Below, in pieces: positions 1 through 8,978 of a stretch of DNA of 64,000 nucleotides. Within the stretch, counting starts at the first letter, position 1, and each line of letters begins with the position of its first letter. Source of the stretch: Psychrobacter immobilis. Lineage in GTDB: Bacteria; Pseudomonadota; Gammaproteobacteria; Pseudomonadales; Moraxellaceae. The stretch lies in assembly GCF_904846225.1 (NCBI RefSeq), contig NZ_CAJGZJ010000011.1:1-64000 (forward strand). The letters run 5' to 3'. The notes under the pieces were generated by a model that did no database searches, was not told where the DNA came from, and saw nothing but the letters and a program-made list of their open reading frames with translations. A program made the position numbers and the translations under genes.

Positions 1-58
1 ATCATAGCGCCAATGGTAGTGTGGCTCCGGCCATGTGAGAGTAGGTCATCGTCAGCTC
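1..58 (+). rRNA. rrf: 5S ribosomal RNA, 3' part
   Basis: The first ~58 bases match the conserved 3' half of bacterial 5S rRNA: the ATAGCGCCAATGGTAGTGTG block, then the CCATGTGAGAGTAGGTCATC block that closes helices IV/V and I. The 5' half lies left of the window, so this is the tail of an rRNA operon transcribed rightward. A strong terminator follows within 15 bases. The exact mature 3' end is estimated. Confidence 0.9.
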
Positions 59-71
59 TCTATTCCTCATT

Positions 72-107
72 ACCCCCTTACACAAAAGTGTAAGGGGGTT
101 TTGTTTT
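72..107 (+). terminator. Rho-independent terminator of the rRNA operon
   Basis: An 11-bp perfect stem (CCCCCTTACAC / GTGTAAGGGGG) with an AAAA loop is followed by TTTTGTTTT. It sits just after the 5S rRNA and is the expected end of the rrn transcript. Confidence 0.9.
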
Positions 108-167
108 GCCTACAAAAAAGTACTTTGTGATATTATTTATAACTACTTTAAGATTCAGGAGCATATT

Positions 168-515
168 ATGGGTGTCTCAATCTACTATAAGGCCGAACGT
201 GCCACTCTTTTAACTGAGCAAGAACAAGAAAACATAACAATTATTGTCGATAAGTATAATGAAAGCTTTGAACATGCAGAAGATGCGGAATCTTTTGATC
301 TTTATGCATATGATGATAGCGAATCAGAAGTAATACTAGCAGGTGCTACTAAAATGCCTTCTAGTATGGATGTAGATGTTTTGATGGATAGTATCAACCA
401 TTGGTTGCAATGCTTGACTGAGATTCGACTTGCCGTCGCTCATGCGGATTGGCATGTGCACTTGGATGATAATGATGCTGTATGGATAGATGATAAATGG
501 AAGATGGAAGGATAA
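168..515 (+). CDS. Hypothetical acidic protein (115 aa)
   Basis: I do not recognise this family. The product is small, soluble and acidic, with many Asp/Glu and no signal peptide or membrane segment. Its C-terminal third is rich in Trp and His (Trp at about 79, 95, 106 and 111). The start at 168 is supported by an AGGAG box about 7 bases upstream. The gene stands alone between the rRNA terminator and its own weaker hairpin at 580-618, so it is probably monocistronic. Genes just downstream of rrn operons are often strain-variable, but nothing here indicates a function. Confidence 0.7.
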   Translation: MGVSIYYKAERATLLTEQEQENITIIVDKYNESFEHAEDAESFDLYAYDDSESEVILAGATKMPSSMDVDVLMDSINHWLQCLTEIRLAVAHADWHVHLDDNDAVWIDDKWKMEG

Positions 516-579
516 CTATTTGTTAATCTTAATATTCATATGATGTTTAAACTCCTGTTAGATTATATGTCATTTGCAT

Positions 580-618
580 AAAAAAGCCCTTGATTGGATA
601 ACTGATTGAGGGTTTTTT
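580..618 (+). terminator. Probable terminator after the 115-aa gene
   Basis: AAAAAAGCCCT pairs imperfectly with AGGGTTTTTT across an 18-base loop. The hairpin has few GC pairs but ends in six T. The rest of 516-888 shows no gene and presumably contains the promoter of the TRAP operon. Confidence 0.6.
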
Positions 619-888
619 ATAAGTGTCTAATAAATTTAGCCACTTTTAACCATTGTCTCTCAAACTAATGCAACTATCTTTAATGCATCTGAAAATATAA
701 ATTTATTGCTATGTGTTGCCATCAAAATGATTTGACTTATATCATTATAGCTGCTAATTTTAATCTATATTTTTATTACAGGTACGTAAAAGAATATTCA
801 ATTTTTGTAAGTATCGAGACTCTCAAGGTTTAGATCATTTACTTACACGCTTTACTCCTACTTCCATAATTATCAAAAGGAATTGATA

Positions 889-1956
889 ATGAAATTTGCT
901 CCTCTATTCTCAATAGGTGCTTTGGCAGCTATTAGCTTATTAGGCTGTTCTAATCCATCTGCTGATACTGCCGATACTGCTAACGCCTCATCGGCAACTT
1001 CTAAAGAAACCACTGTTTTACGCTTTTCTCACTTTTGGCCTGCAACTTCGTCTATTAGTAAAGAGGTGTTTGAACCGTGGGCCAAACAAATAGAGACTGA
1101 TTCCAACGGTCGCCTAAAAATAGAATTATATCCTTCAGCGGGTCTTGCTAAAGCAGATGTTACTTACGAATCTGCTGCTAAAGGTACGATAGATATTGGG
1201 TCACAGGCGCATGGCTATACCAATGGTCGTTTCCCTTTGACTCAGATTACCGAACTTCCCGGATTATCAAATTCAGCCACTCAAATGGGTTGTATGTTAC
1301 AGACTCTTTATGAAGATGGTACTCTTGCTAGTGAATATAAAGACACGCATATGTTGTTTATGTATGGTGCAGGACCTGGTTCACTTCATACGACTGACAA
1401 ATTGATTCGAACGCCCGAAGATATGAAAGGTATGCGGATTCGCCGTCCTTCTGCGGTCGCTGGTGATATTATCGAAAGTGCCGGTGCATCGCCTGTAGGA
1501 CTACCCGCCAATGATATGTATACCTCGTTACAGCGTGGGGTCGTTGATGGGCTGAGTTTCCCTTGGGAAGCAGTTACCGCCTTCAAGATTGATGAGATCA
1601 CCAAATACCATACCAATATTCCTTTTTATAGTTCAGCGCTTATGGTTACTATGAATAAGGATAAATACGACAGTCTGCCTGACGATCTGAAAAAAGTATT
1701 AGATAAAAATTCAGGAATGGCGATGGCTAATAAGGTGGGTGAAGTATTTGATAAGCATGACCAAATGGCCATTCAAGCAGCCAAAGATAAAGGTGATGAA
1801 ATTATTGATATTCCTGATCCCCTTAATGATCCAGATTGGAAAGGTCCACTCGAAAGAGGTACCAAAAAATATCTGAGTGATGTCAAGGCTTTGGGTTTAG
1901 ATTCTGATGGCGTCTATGAAAAGGCGAAAGCTGCTAGTGCAGCCTGTAAGGTCTAG
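889..1956 (+). CDS. dctP: TRAP transporter substrate-binding protein DctP, predicted lipoprotein
   Basis: This is the extracytoplasmic solute receptor of a tripartite ATP-independent periplasmic (TRAP) transporter, the family that captures organic acids such as C4-dicarboxylates and feeds them to a sodium-driven permease. The 355-aa length and the central block (about 155-215) with RTPEDMKGMRIRRP and the VVDGLSFPWEA helix are typical of DctP; the Arg in the first motif usually clamps the substrate carboxylate. The N-terminus ends in LLGC at about residue 20, a lipobox, so the protein is probably lipid-anchored rather than freely periplasmic. ATG at 889 is preferred over TTG at 883 because AAAGG sits 8 bases upstream. 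It is first in an operon with dctQ and dctM. The substrate cannot be told from sequence. Confidence 0.9.
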   Translation: MKFAPLFSIGALAAISLLGCSNPSADTADTANASSATSKETTVLRFSHFWPATSSISKEVFEPWAKQIETDSNGRLKIELYPSAGLAKADVTYESAAKGTIDIGSQAHGYTNGRFPLTQITELPGLSNSATQMGCMLQTLYEDGTLASEYKDTHMLFMYGAGPGSLHTTDKLIRTPEDMKGMRIRRPSAVAGDIIESAGASPVGLPANDMYTSLQRGVVDGLSFPWEAVTAFKIDEITKYHTNIPFYSSALMVTMNKDKYDSLPDDLKKVLDKNSGMAMANKVGEVFDKHDQMAIQAAKDKGDEIIDIPDPLNDPDWKGPLERGTKKYLSDVKALGLDSDGVYEKAKAASAACKV

Positions 1957-1973
1957 CCTAAAGGAGTTATCGC

Positions 1974-2501
1974 ATGGCTTATCTGATCAAACTTAGTACG
2001 CTCATCTCAAGGTTATGTCAGCTGATTGGTGGTATCAGTCTTATCATTATTGTCCTGACAACCATGTTAGATGTTATCGCCCGCTATATCTTCAAGCTCA
2101 CCGGTGGTGAGTTTGGATTTACGGTAAAAGGTAGCGTTGAAATTGTCTCTTATTTTATGCTTTTTGCTTTACTCGGTGCCTTTGCCGCTTTTGTTGAGCG
2201 CTCACAAATCATCGTCGATGTATTCACCCAAAAGATGTCAAAAAGCGTTAAAGGCTACATGATGGGTACCTTTATGATGGGTTTCTTTATCATCGGTATC
2301 GTATTTGCTTGGGGTCTTTATGAGAGCGCCTTTGATGCAATAGAGTACGGCAAAGTTACCCAAGATCTTCGAATATCCATGATGCCTATCTATGCTATCA
2401 GTGCCTTCTTGAGTATTTTACTTGCCATTCGATCATTGATTGAATCTATCAATATCTTTAAAACAGGCGAGTTCTTTGACGCTGAGGAGACAGGCGCATG
2501 A
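1974..2501 (+). CDS. dctQ: TRAP transporter small permease DctQ
   Basis: Small integral membrane subunit of the TRAP transporter, 175 aa with four hydrophobic segments (about 15-40, 55-80, 95-120, 135-160), the normal DctQ layout. The TTMLDVIARYIFK motif in the first helix is characteristic. It associates with DctM in the inner membrane. It begins 17 bases after dctP with a strong AAAGGAG, and its stop overlaps the dctM start by 4 bases, so the three genes are translationally coupled. Confidence 0.92.
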   Translation: MAYLIKLSTLISRLCQLIGGISLIIIVLTTMLDVIARYIFKLTGGEFGFTVKGSVEIVSYFMLFALLGAFAAFVERSQIIVDVFTQKMSKSVKGYMMGTFMMGFFIIGIVFAWGLYESAFDAIEYGKVTQDLRISMMPIYAISAFLSILLAIRSLIESINIFKTGEFFDAEETGA

Positions 2502-3787
2502 GTCCAGAAATTATTGGTGCCATTGGTTTGTTATGTATGATTGCGATGGTCATGCTGCGTGTTCCTGTTGCACTTGCCATGTTAGGTGTAGGTTTGGTTG
2601 GCTTCGGTGCTGTGACAGCGCCTGTTGGTGCGCTGCAGATGCTCAAAGACTTACCCGTTGATGTCTTAGCGAAATATGATTTTAGTGCCATTCCGTTGTT
2701 CATACTCATGGGAGTGTTTGCTTCTCATTCGGGTATGGCAGGAAAGTTGTTTGATGCTACACGAATCATATTTGGTGGGGTAAGAGGAAGTCTCGGTATT
2801 GCCGGTATTGGGTCATCTGGTATCTTTGCCTCCATTTCAGGCTCTTCACTAGCCACCGCTTCTACAATGACGAAAGTTGCACTGCCGCAAATGGAGAAGT
2901 ACGGTTATCAACCAGGCTTTGCCTGCGGCATCCTAGCAGCGGGCGGTACGCTTGGTATTATGATTCCGCCCAGTATTGCTTTACTGGTCTATGCCATCTT
3001 AACTCAGCAGTCCGTCGGTGATATGTTTATCGCTGGTTTTTTGCCGGGTATGCTTGGCATGGTCATGTATTCAATTACCGTTATGATTATGGTGCGCTGG
3101 AAGCCGCATTTAGCACAACGCGGAGAGCCTACTTCTTGGAAACAAAAGTTAATCTCTTTGACAGGCCTTATTCCCTTTAGCTTCATTTTTATTGTGATTA
3201 TCGCTGGTATTTTCTTTGGGTTATTTACCCCAACAGAAGGCGCTGCAGTCGGTGCCTTTGTGTCTTGGGCGTATGCTTTCGTTAAAGGCATGCGAATGAA
3301 AGGCCTTAAGCAGTCATTGATTGAGACGCTCGCACTGTCTGCGGTAGTATTTTTCATGCTACTAGGGGCAGAAGCGCTCGGCTACTTTATCTCAGTATCA
3401 CGTTTGTCTTATAGCTTGGCGACTTGGATTGGTACGTTGGCAGTGAGCCCTATGATTGTACTGATTTGTATTTTGATCATGTACTTTTTGCTTGGGTTGT
3501 TTATGGATGCCTTAGCGATGCTCGTCATTACCATTCCAGTGGTTTATCCTATTATTGTTGCTTTAGGGTTTGATCCAGTGTGGTTTGGCATTATCGCTGT
3601 GCTGACGGTAGAGCTCGGTTTGATCACGCCGCCGATGGGGATGAACATCTTTGTGATTAAAGCGATGGCACCGCATATTAAGCTGTCTGATATGTTCCGC
3701 GGAGTCGCCCCTTTTATTGTCTCAGATCTGGTTCGACTGGTCATTTTGGTCGCTTTCCCAGCAATTTCTTTGGTGTTATTAACGTAA
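2498..3787 (+). CDS. dctM: TRAP transporter large permease DctM
   Basis: Large channel-forming subunit, 429 aa with about 12 membrane segments. It has the family's conserved blocks: RVPVALAMLGVGLVG near the N-terminus, SGSSLATASTM around 115-125, GGTLGIMIPPSIALL around 150-165, and LITPPMGMNIFVIKA near the C-terminus. It drives substrate import with a sodium gradient using the DctP-delivered ligand. Its ATGA start overlaps the dctQ stop. It ends the operon, followed immediately by a hairpin. Substrate unknown. Confidence 0.93.
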   Translation: MSPEIIGAIGLLCMIAMVMLRVPVALAMLGVGLVGFGAVTAPVGALQMLKDLPVDVLAKYDFSAIPLFILMGVFASHSGMAGKLFDATRIIFGGVRGSLGIAGIGSSGIFASISGSSLATASTMTKVALPQMEKYGYQPGFACGILAAGGTLGIMIPPSIALLVYAILTQQSVGDMFIAGFLPGMLGMVMYSITVMIMVRWKPHLAQRGEPTSWKQKLISLTGLIPFSFIFIVIIAGIFFGLFTPTEGAAVGAFVSWAYAFVKGMRMKGLKQSLIETLALSAVVFFMLLGAEALGYFISVSRLSYSLATWIGTLAVSPMIVLICILIMYFLLGLFMDALAMLVITIPVVYPIIVALGFDPVWFGIIAVLTVELGLITPPMGMNIFVIKAMAPHIKLSDMFRGVAPFIVSDLVRLVILVAFPAISLVLLT

Positions 3788-3882
3788 GCTTTATGGAAAA
3801 CATAAAGCTGAATAGTAGATAAATCACAGATTTATAATTAATCCGCCTCTCAAGCCATATTGTTATCATGACAATATGGCTT
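3787..3882 (+). terminator. Two hairpins ending the TRAP operon
   Basis: The first hairpin (3787-3809) has a perfect 9-bp stem AGCTTTATG/CATAAAGCT with a GAAAA loop and starts within the dctM stop codon. The second (3852-3882) has a perfect 12-bp stem AAGCCATATTGT/ACAATATGGCTT with a 7-base loop. Neither has a long T tract, so they may stabilise the mRNA end as much as terminate. Confidence 0.55.
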
Positions 3883-3903
3883 CTTTATGGGAAAACGACA
3901 AGT

Positions 3904-4057
3904 TATAGCCAGTGAACAGTAATATCGATATATCACACATTACTGAACTCAATTTTTCTTGCTTGCGGTGCCTGCGTAGACAGAGGCGACAAAACTCTCA
4001 TTACACAAACATGCATACCAGCAGTACCGTCGCTTTTTTAGGATATTTTGACGATAG
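3904..4057 (+). repeat. Dispersed ~150-bp palindromic repeat, copy A (subtype 1)
   Basis: This starts with TATAGCCAGTG and ends with TTTTGACGATAG. The core contains CTTGC...GTGCCTGCGTAGACAGAGGC. It matches 60405-60557 almost throughout and the reverse complement of 33149-33293. Halves are complementary at the ends and around CAGCAGTAC, giving a long imperfect hairpin. It fills most of the gap between dctM and the nucleotidase gene. The 3788-4221 interval holds nothing else recognisable. Confidence 0.85.
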
Positions 4058-4221
4058 ACTAAAAATTAAGATTGCTGAAAAATTCAGTATAAAATTTAAA
4101 AGACTGTTATTTCATTAGATTGCATTGCAGATTGATAACTTTTTTTATCATTATAAAGGCTTACGGATGTAGTAAACTGCTAGGTATTTCCGTATAGATA
4201 ACCTTATAAGTAGAGATATCC

Positions 4222-5274
4222 ATGGCAGTCGATTTTAGTAATACGCTAATAGTCGCGATTTCTGCAACCGCACTTTTTGATTTAACAGAATCAGAAAACT
4301 ACTTATTGCAGCTCATAGAAAAGCGACCTGTAAGCGCTATAAAAGAGTTTCGCGACTACATGACCGAGCGTGAAAATGATCCGCTACATATTGGCGCGGG
4401 CTATCCATTGATTAAGGCACTGCTAAATTTAAACGCTTATTGTAATGGCGATGATACACAAGAATTAGAGACTGAAGCGCCACTAGTGGAAGTCGTTATC
4501 GTCTCAAAAAGTAATCCAGATACTGGCATTCAAGTACTCAACGCAATACGTGAGCACGGACTTCATATTTCACGTTCAGCGTTTATCTCAGGTAGCCCGA
4601 TTGCTCCTTATATTAAAGATTTCAATGTCGATTTGTTTTTGACCACCAATCGCGATGATGCACAACAAGTCGCCGATGCCAATATCTGTGCTTGCGCGAT
4701 ACTTGATGCAACACCTGTCAATACTTATGAGCTAGATACCGATCAGCTGCGTATTGCTTTTGATGGCGATGCGGTGCTATTTGATGATTCAGGTGAGCTA
4801 CTCTATAAGCAAAAAGGCCTACGTGCTTTTCATGATCGTGAAACGAAGATGCGTGATTTGCCGATTGAAAAAGGGCCTTATGCTGAATTATTGATTAAAT
4901 TATCGAATTTACAAGAGCGTCTACCAGCTGGTCTCAAATACTCTCCAATAAAGATTGCATTGGTTACGGCTCGTAATGCGCCTGCTGATTTGCGGGCTAT
5001 TAAGACGTTGCGGGAGTGGGGGGTCAATGTCGATATGGCGTTCTTTTTGGGCGGTCTAGACAAAACAGCGGTACTTAGAACGTTTGCCCCGCATATCTTT
5101 TTTGATGACTCAATCAAACATATTGACGCGGCACGTCGTTTTATTCCGACTGCTTTGGTTCCTTATCATTCAAAATCATTACTACATGGTGACAGTCATT
5201 TAACCGCTGATAAAGACGCAACATTGTTAGATTTTAAACCAGTAGAGCGCCCGCTTTTTGCAGTGAGTCAATAA
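4222..5274 (+). CDS. 5'-nucleotidase (PF06189-type)
   Basis: Predicted cytosolic 5'-nucleotidase that dephosphorylates nucleoside monophosphates, 350 aa. The N-terminus (LIVAISATALFDL) and the later FDGDAVLFDD block (about 180-190, the nucleophile-bearing motif) match the family of animal cN-I-like and bacterial homologues, as does FFDDSIKHID near 300, which would bind the metal. No signal peptide. ATG at 4222 has only a weak GAGA ribosome site. It is monocistronic or possibly read with the rhomboid gene 40 bases downstream. Confidence 0.8.
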   Translation: MAVDFSNTLIVAISATALFDLTESENYLLQLIEKRPVSAIKEFRDYMTERENDPLHIGAGYPLIKALLNLNAYCNGDDTQELETEAPLVEVVIVSKSNPDTGIQVLNAIREHGLHISRSAFISGSPIAPYIKDFNVDLFLTTNRDDAQQVADANICACAILDATPVNTYELDTDQLRIAFDGDAVLFDDSGELLYKQKGLRAFHDRETKMRDLPIEKGPYAELLIKLSNLQERLPAGLKYSPIKIALVTARNAPADLRAIKTLREWGVNVDMAFFLGGLDKTAVLRTFAPHIFFDDSIKHIDAARRFIPTALVPYHSKSLLHGDSHLTADKDATLLDFKPVERPLFAVSQ

Positions 5275-5314
5275 GAACTAACTAAAGAAGTCAGTTAAAA
5301 GGATAAGATATTAT

Positions 5315-5920
5315 ATGAATTGGCAGCCGTTTTTCACTTTGATTATGGCAAGAATAAAGCAGGTTATCGGTTTATATGCTTTTGTATTCATACCGATGTG
5401 GGGTATGTATTTCTTGAACAAAGTGGCGCTGTTTGGCATGTGGAATATCTTTGGCATTGTTCCGCGTGCTGTAGATGTGGGCAGTATGATAGGCGTATTT
5501 GCTTCGTGGACGATGCATGGTAACTTTTCACATTTGCTTGGCAATACTTTAACATTATTACAAATTTTGTTTTTATTTGGACTGTTTGAAAAAAATGCGT
5601 ATCGTACGGTGCTCAAGCTGATTATTGCATCTGGCTTGGTTACTTGGGTTATTGGCTCGCCCTCTTCTATTCATATTGGTGCGTCAGGACTGTGTTTTGC
5701 GATGCTCGGTTATATGATAGGTGGCGCGATATTCGCGCGGCGTTGGGGTTATTTGGTTGCTTGTATTATCATGGGTACTGGCTATTGGCTGACTATCAAA
5801 CAAGGATTGATGCCGCAACAAGGTATCTCATTTGCAGCGCATTTTGGTGGCTTATGCGCAGGGCTATTGTTAGGAGCCAACTCAAAGCATACTTATTCTG
5901 CCACTTCTCAGCGTCGTTAA
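5315..5920 (+). CDS. Rhomboid family intramembrane serine protease
   Basis: A 201-aa membrane protein with about six hydrophobic segments. The rhomboid fingerprints are present: HGNFSHLLGN (about 70-79, the L1/TM2 entry with conserved His and Asn), IHIGASGLCFAMLGY (catalytic Ser in GASG, about 125) and AAHFGGLCAGLLLG (catalytic His, about 178). It would cleave transmembrane substrates within the inner membrane. A GGATAAGATATT ribosome site precedes the ATG. It lies 40 bases after the nucleotidase gene. Substrate unknown. Confidence 0.9.
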   Translation: MNWQPFFTLIMARIKQVIGLYAFVFIPMWGMYFLNKVALFGMWNIFGIVPRAVDVGSMIGVFASWTMHGNFSHLLGNTLTLLQILFLFGLFEKNAYRTVLKLIIASGLVTWVIGSPSSIHIGASGLCFAMLGYMIGGAIFARRWGYLVACIIMGTGYWLTIKQGLMPQQGISFAAHFGGLCAGLLLGANSKHTYSATSQRR

Positions 5921-6004
5921 ATCTCTAACAATACAGATATTATTAGAGATTTTATTCTTTTTTTTATGAACATTTCTCAGGATGTTTTTTGCTCTCACGT
6001 TTAT

Positions 6005-6146
6005 ATAGTCGATCCCCTATAAAAAACACCGTGCTACTGAGATAAGTTTTGCGCCGACTCTGGCAGTAACGGCACAGTAAGCAAGGAAAATTCATACCAG
6101 TAGCGCGTGATTATATTTGACCTGATTTTATTTAGGACTGACTATA
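6005..6146 (-). repeat. Dispersed palindromic repeat, copy B (subtype 2)
   Basis: About 142 bp with TATAGTC at the left end and GACTATA at the right end. The core is the reverse complement of the CTTGC...CAGAGGC core of other copies, so the strand is assigned as minus. Inner arms CGTGCTACTG and CAGTAGCGCG pair. It lies between the convergent rhomboid and 6153-6698 genes and may act as a shared transcription end. Confidence 0.85.
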
Positions 6147-6152
6147 GTATCG

Positions 6153-6698
6153 TTAGCCTTTACCCGTGCAAACACTCATATACAACGGGTCATCTGTGGC
6201 TAAATCTCGCCATATGGTTGTCTGAGTGACATGTTCATCAATTGTAAGCTTACTGTCTTTTTTGGGTATGACGTAATCTGCCCGCGCAGGCGCAGCACAA
6301 TCGATGACTTGTGGTATTTGCTGCACGCTTCTACGTCGCTCAAATAAATATAAATTGACCAAATAAATATCTTTGTTATCTGCATTGGCACGAGCATTGT
6401 CGCTATCCACCGCCATAAAACGCAGAGTTTGTGGTTTTATATACGACCACGGGCGAAACCATGTGCTCTCTTCAACTTTTTTCACGACGGTAAAACCTTC
6501 GGGAAGTTGCGCAACCTGTTGATTAAACCAGCTATATTCTTGTTGGACTTGGAAGCCAAGTATACCGATGGCGGCAAATAATGGGATAAGCCATTTTGGT
6601 GCTTTTTTGCCAGCCAGTTTGCTGAGGTGAGTTATGATAAGTGCTATCCCAGCCAAGCCAAATCCAGCCGCTATCGTAGCGATAAACTCGTAAAGCAT
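6153..6698 (-). CDS. Hypothetical membrane-anchored protein (181 aa)
   Basis: Family not recognised. Two N-terminal hydrophobic segments (about 5-25 and 34-52) are followed by a soluble domain of roughly 125 residues with few features: a conserved-looking WSYIKPQTLRFMAVD stretch and two Cys (VIDCAAP and the C-terminal SVCTGKG) that could form a disulfide if periplasmic. ATG at 6698 is chosen over the upstream 6731 because AAGGA lies 8 bases before it. It stands alone on the minus strand, upstream of the symporter's 3' end. Confidence 0.65.
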   Translation of the reverse strand: MLYEFIATIAAGFGLAGIALIITHLSKLAGKKAPKWLIPLFAAIGILGFQVQQEYSWFNQQVAQLPEGFTVVKKVEESTWFRPWSYIKPQTLRFMAVDSDNARANADNKDIYLVNLYLFERRRSVQQIPQVIDCAAPARADYVIPKKDSKLTIDEHVTQTTIWRDLATDDPLYMSVCTGKG

Positions 6699-6844
6699 AA
6701 AAGCTATCCTTAACGCGCTAGGCGTATTCAATAAAGCAAAAGCCTAAAAATTTTTATAATAATATAAGATAAAAAAATCACTCACAAGCAGCTACTGCCT
6801 GTGAGTGATATATATTAACCGAAGATATATCCTCATTCGTATGT

Positions 6845-8713
6845 TTAGTGGTCGACTGCTCCACCTGCGCCGCGTGGAGAACGCACGCTTTCTACTAACT
6901 CTTGAATATATGCTGGTGGTGGTGGAGTCGCATATGAGACAGCAAATGCGACGATAAAGTTAAGTATGGCACCAACCGCACCAAATGATAATGGAGAGAT
7001 ACCAAACAACCAATACTCTTCTGTATCAGGGAAATTTGCAGTACCACTGATAAAGAACCAACCTTTAAAGACGAAGATATAAACTAGGATACTAATCAAA
7101 CCCGTTAACATACCAGCGATAGCGCCAAGGCTGTTAATACGTTTAGAGAAAATACCCATCATCAGTACTGGGAATAGTGACGCTCCCGCAATACCGAAGG
7201 CTAATGCAACGACCTGTGCGGCAAACCCTGGTGGATTGATACCCAACCATGTTGCTACTACAATCGCCACACCCATTGTGATACGCGCTACTTTTAGCTC
7301 GCCTTTATCACTAATATTTGGATTGAGGTTTCTTTTGATCAAGTCATGACTGATCGCTGATGAGATAGCTAGTAGTAGACCCGCAGCTGTTGATAGTGCG
7401 GCAGCCAAACCACCTGCGGCGATTAGACCAATAACCCATGGTGGAAGATTTGCAATTTCTGGGTTAGCTAGTACTAAAATATCGTTGTTTACGTCAAGCT
7501 CGTTACCTTCCCAACCTCTCGTTACAAAGGAGCCGTCATTCTGCAGATCATGTTTAGCAGCAGCTTCATCAACAGCCGTTGTTGCAGCAGCTACATCGCC
7601 ACCGTCCGCTTGTGCAGCAGCCAATGCAAGCTTGGCAGCACCAAGTCCACTATCGCTATACAATTGAATACGACCATCGTTGTTTAAGTCATTGTATTTT
7701 AGAAGACCTGTGTCTTCCCACGTTTTCATCCAGTCTGGCTGCTGATCATAGTTAAGTGCAGGCTCTGAAATACCTTGTGGATAGATAGTATCAATAAGGT
7801 TCAAACGTGCCATCGCACCTACTGCAGGAGCAGTGAAGTAAAGTAACGCGATGAATACTAGTGCCCAACCCGCTGACCAACGCGCATCAGATACTTTAGG
7901 AACCGTGAAAAAACGAATAATAACGTGCGGTAAACCTGCTGTACCTATCATAAGTGATAAGGTGAATAACACCATATTGAGCTTGTTAGGTACGTCAGCA
8001 GTATAAGCGGTAAAGCCCAAATCAGTGACGATTTGATCAAGCTTAGTCAAAAGAGGTATACCTGACTGAACATCGTTTGAGAACAGACCAAGACCTGGAA
8101 TCGGATTGCCTGTTAATTCAAGTGAGATAAATACCGCAGGAATAGTATATGCAATGATTAGAACGACATACTGTGCAACCTGCGTGTAGGTAATACCTTT
8201 CATACCACCCAGTACTGCATAAAAGAAAACGACAACAGCAGCAATAAGCAGGCCAGTTGTATTGTCAACTTCTAAGAAACGTGAGAATGCGACACCAGCC
8301 CCTGTCATCTGTCCGATAACATAAGTGGTCGAGGCAATAATCAAACAAACAACGGCTATCATAGCCGCAGTCTTAGAATAAAAGCGATCCCCAATAAAAT
8401 CAGGAACGGTAAATTTACCAAACTTACGCAAGTAAGGTGCTAAGAGCATCGCTAGAAGCACATAGCCACCCGTCCAGCCCATCAAATACGTTGATGCGCC
8501 ATAACCACCCATTGCAAGAATACCTGCCATGGAGATAAATGAGGCAGCACTCATCCAATCAGCTGCGGTTGCCATGCCGTTTACTACTGGATGCACACCG
8601 CCGCCCGCAACATAGAATTCACTGGTCGTACCAGCACGTGCCCAAATTGCAATACCAAAATATAGAGCAAAAGACAGACCTACAAAAATAATATTAATCG
8701 TAAATTGACTCAT
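6845..8713 (-). CDS. Sodium/solute symporter, VC_2705-type large subunit
   Basis: An SSS-family (ActP-like) symporter of 622 aa, with the usual core of membrane helices and the ADWMSAASFISMAG and GLAAALSTAAGLLLAISSAISHD blocks. The VC_2705 subfamily pairs with a DUF4212 small subunit and is predicted to import acetate or similar monocarboxylates with sodium. It differs from plain ActP by a hydrophilic insertion (about 315-415) rich in Asp, Asn and Ala, which includes a DLNNDGRI loop resembling an EF-hand. The ATG is preceded by GAGGAATAG and begins only 4 bases after the DUF4212 gene, so the two are one operon. Confidence 0.88.
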   Translation of the reverse strand: MSQFTINIIFVGLSFALYFGIAIWARAGTTSEFYVAGGGVHPVVNGMATAADWMSAASFISMAGILAMGGYGASTYLMGWTGGYVLLAMLLAPYLRKFGKFTVPDFIGDRFYSKTAAMIAVVCLIIASTTYVIGQMTGAGVAFSRFLEVDNTTGLLIAAVVVFFYAVLGGMKGITYTQVAQYVVLIIAYTIPAVFISLELTGNPIPGLGLFSNDVQSGIPLLTKLDQIVTDLGFTAYTADVPNKLNMVLFTLSLMIGTAGLPHVIIRFFTVPKVSDARWSAGWALVFIALLYFTAPAVGAMARLNLIDTIYPQGISEPALNYDQQPDWMKTWEDTGLLKYNDLNNDGRIQLYSDSGLGAAKLALAAAQADGGDVAAATTAVDEAAAKHDLQNDGSFVTRGWEGNELDVNNDILVLANPEIANLPPWVIGLIAAGGLAAALSTAAGLLLAISSAISHDLIKRNLNPNISDKGELKVARITMGVAIVVATWLGINPPGFAAQVVALAFGIAGASLFPVLMMGIFSKRINSLGAIAGMLTGLISILVYIFVFKGWFFISGTANFPDTEEYWLFGISPLSFGAVGAILNFIVAFAVSYATPPPPAYIQELVESVRSPRGAGGAVDH

Positions 8714-8717
8714 AGGG

Positions 8718-8978
8718 CTATTCCTCGTCTACGCCATATTGTTTATCTAATTTATTCATACGCCAGGCGTAAAAGAAAATTAAAATCATAAATACTATAA
8801 TCGCGCCTTGCTGAGCAAACCAAAAGCCCAGATCAGTACCGCCGACTTTAATACCTGCTAAGAGAGGACGTAGTAAGATTCCAAAACCATAAGAGCATAG
8901 CGCCCAAACGACTAGGCAACCTAAAATGAGACGGACATTGGCACGCCAATAACCGGATGAATCGTTGTGGTTTTCCAT
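8718..8978 (-). CDS. DUF4212 symporter small subunit
   Basis: An 86-aa protein with two hydrophobic segments (about 13-35 and 50-75) and the family's YWRANVRLI start and GFWFAQQGAIIVFMILIFFYAWRMNKLD end. DUF4212 proteins are encoded directly upstream of VC_2705-type symporters and are thought to be their partner in the inner membrane. A strong AAGGAG sits 7 bases before the ATG. It is the first gene of the two-gene operon. Confidence 0.92.
   Translation of the reverse strand: MENHNDSSGYWRANVRLILGCLVVWALCSYGFGILLRPLLAGIKVGGTDLGFWFAQQGAIIVFMILIFFYAWRMNKLDKQYGVDEE

Noticed and set aside
3912-4118. 68-codon ORF with a Cys/Arg-rich LRCLRRQRR peptide
   Set aside because: It lies inside palindromic repeat copy A, and the same peptide-like frame recurs in copy D. 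It is a by-product of the repeat core, with no ribosome site.
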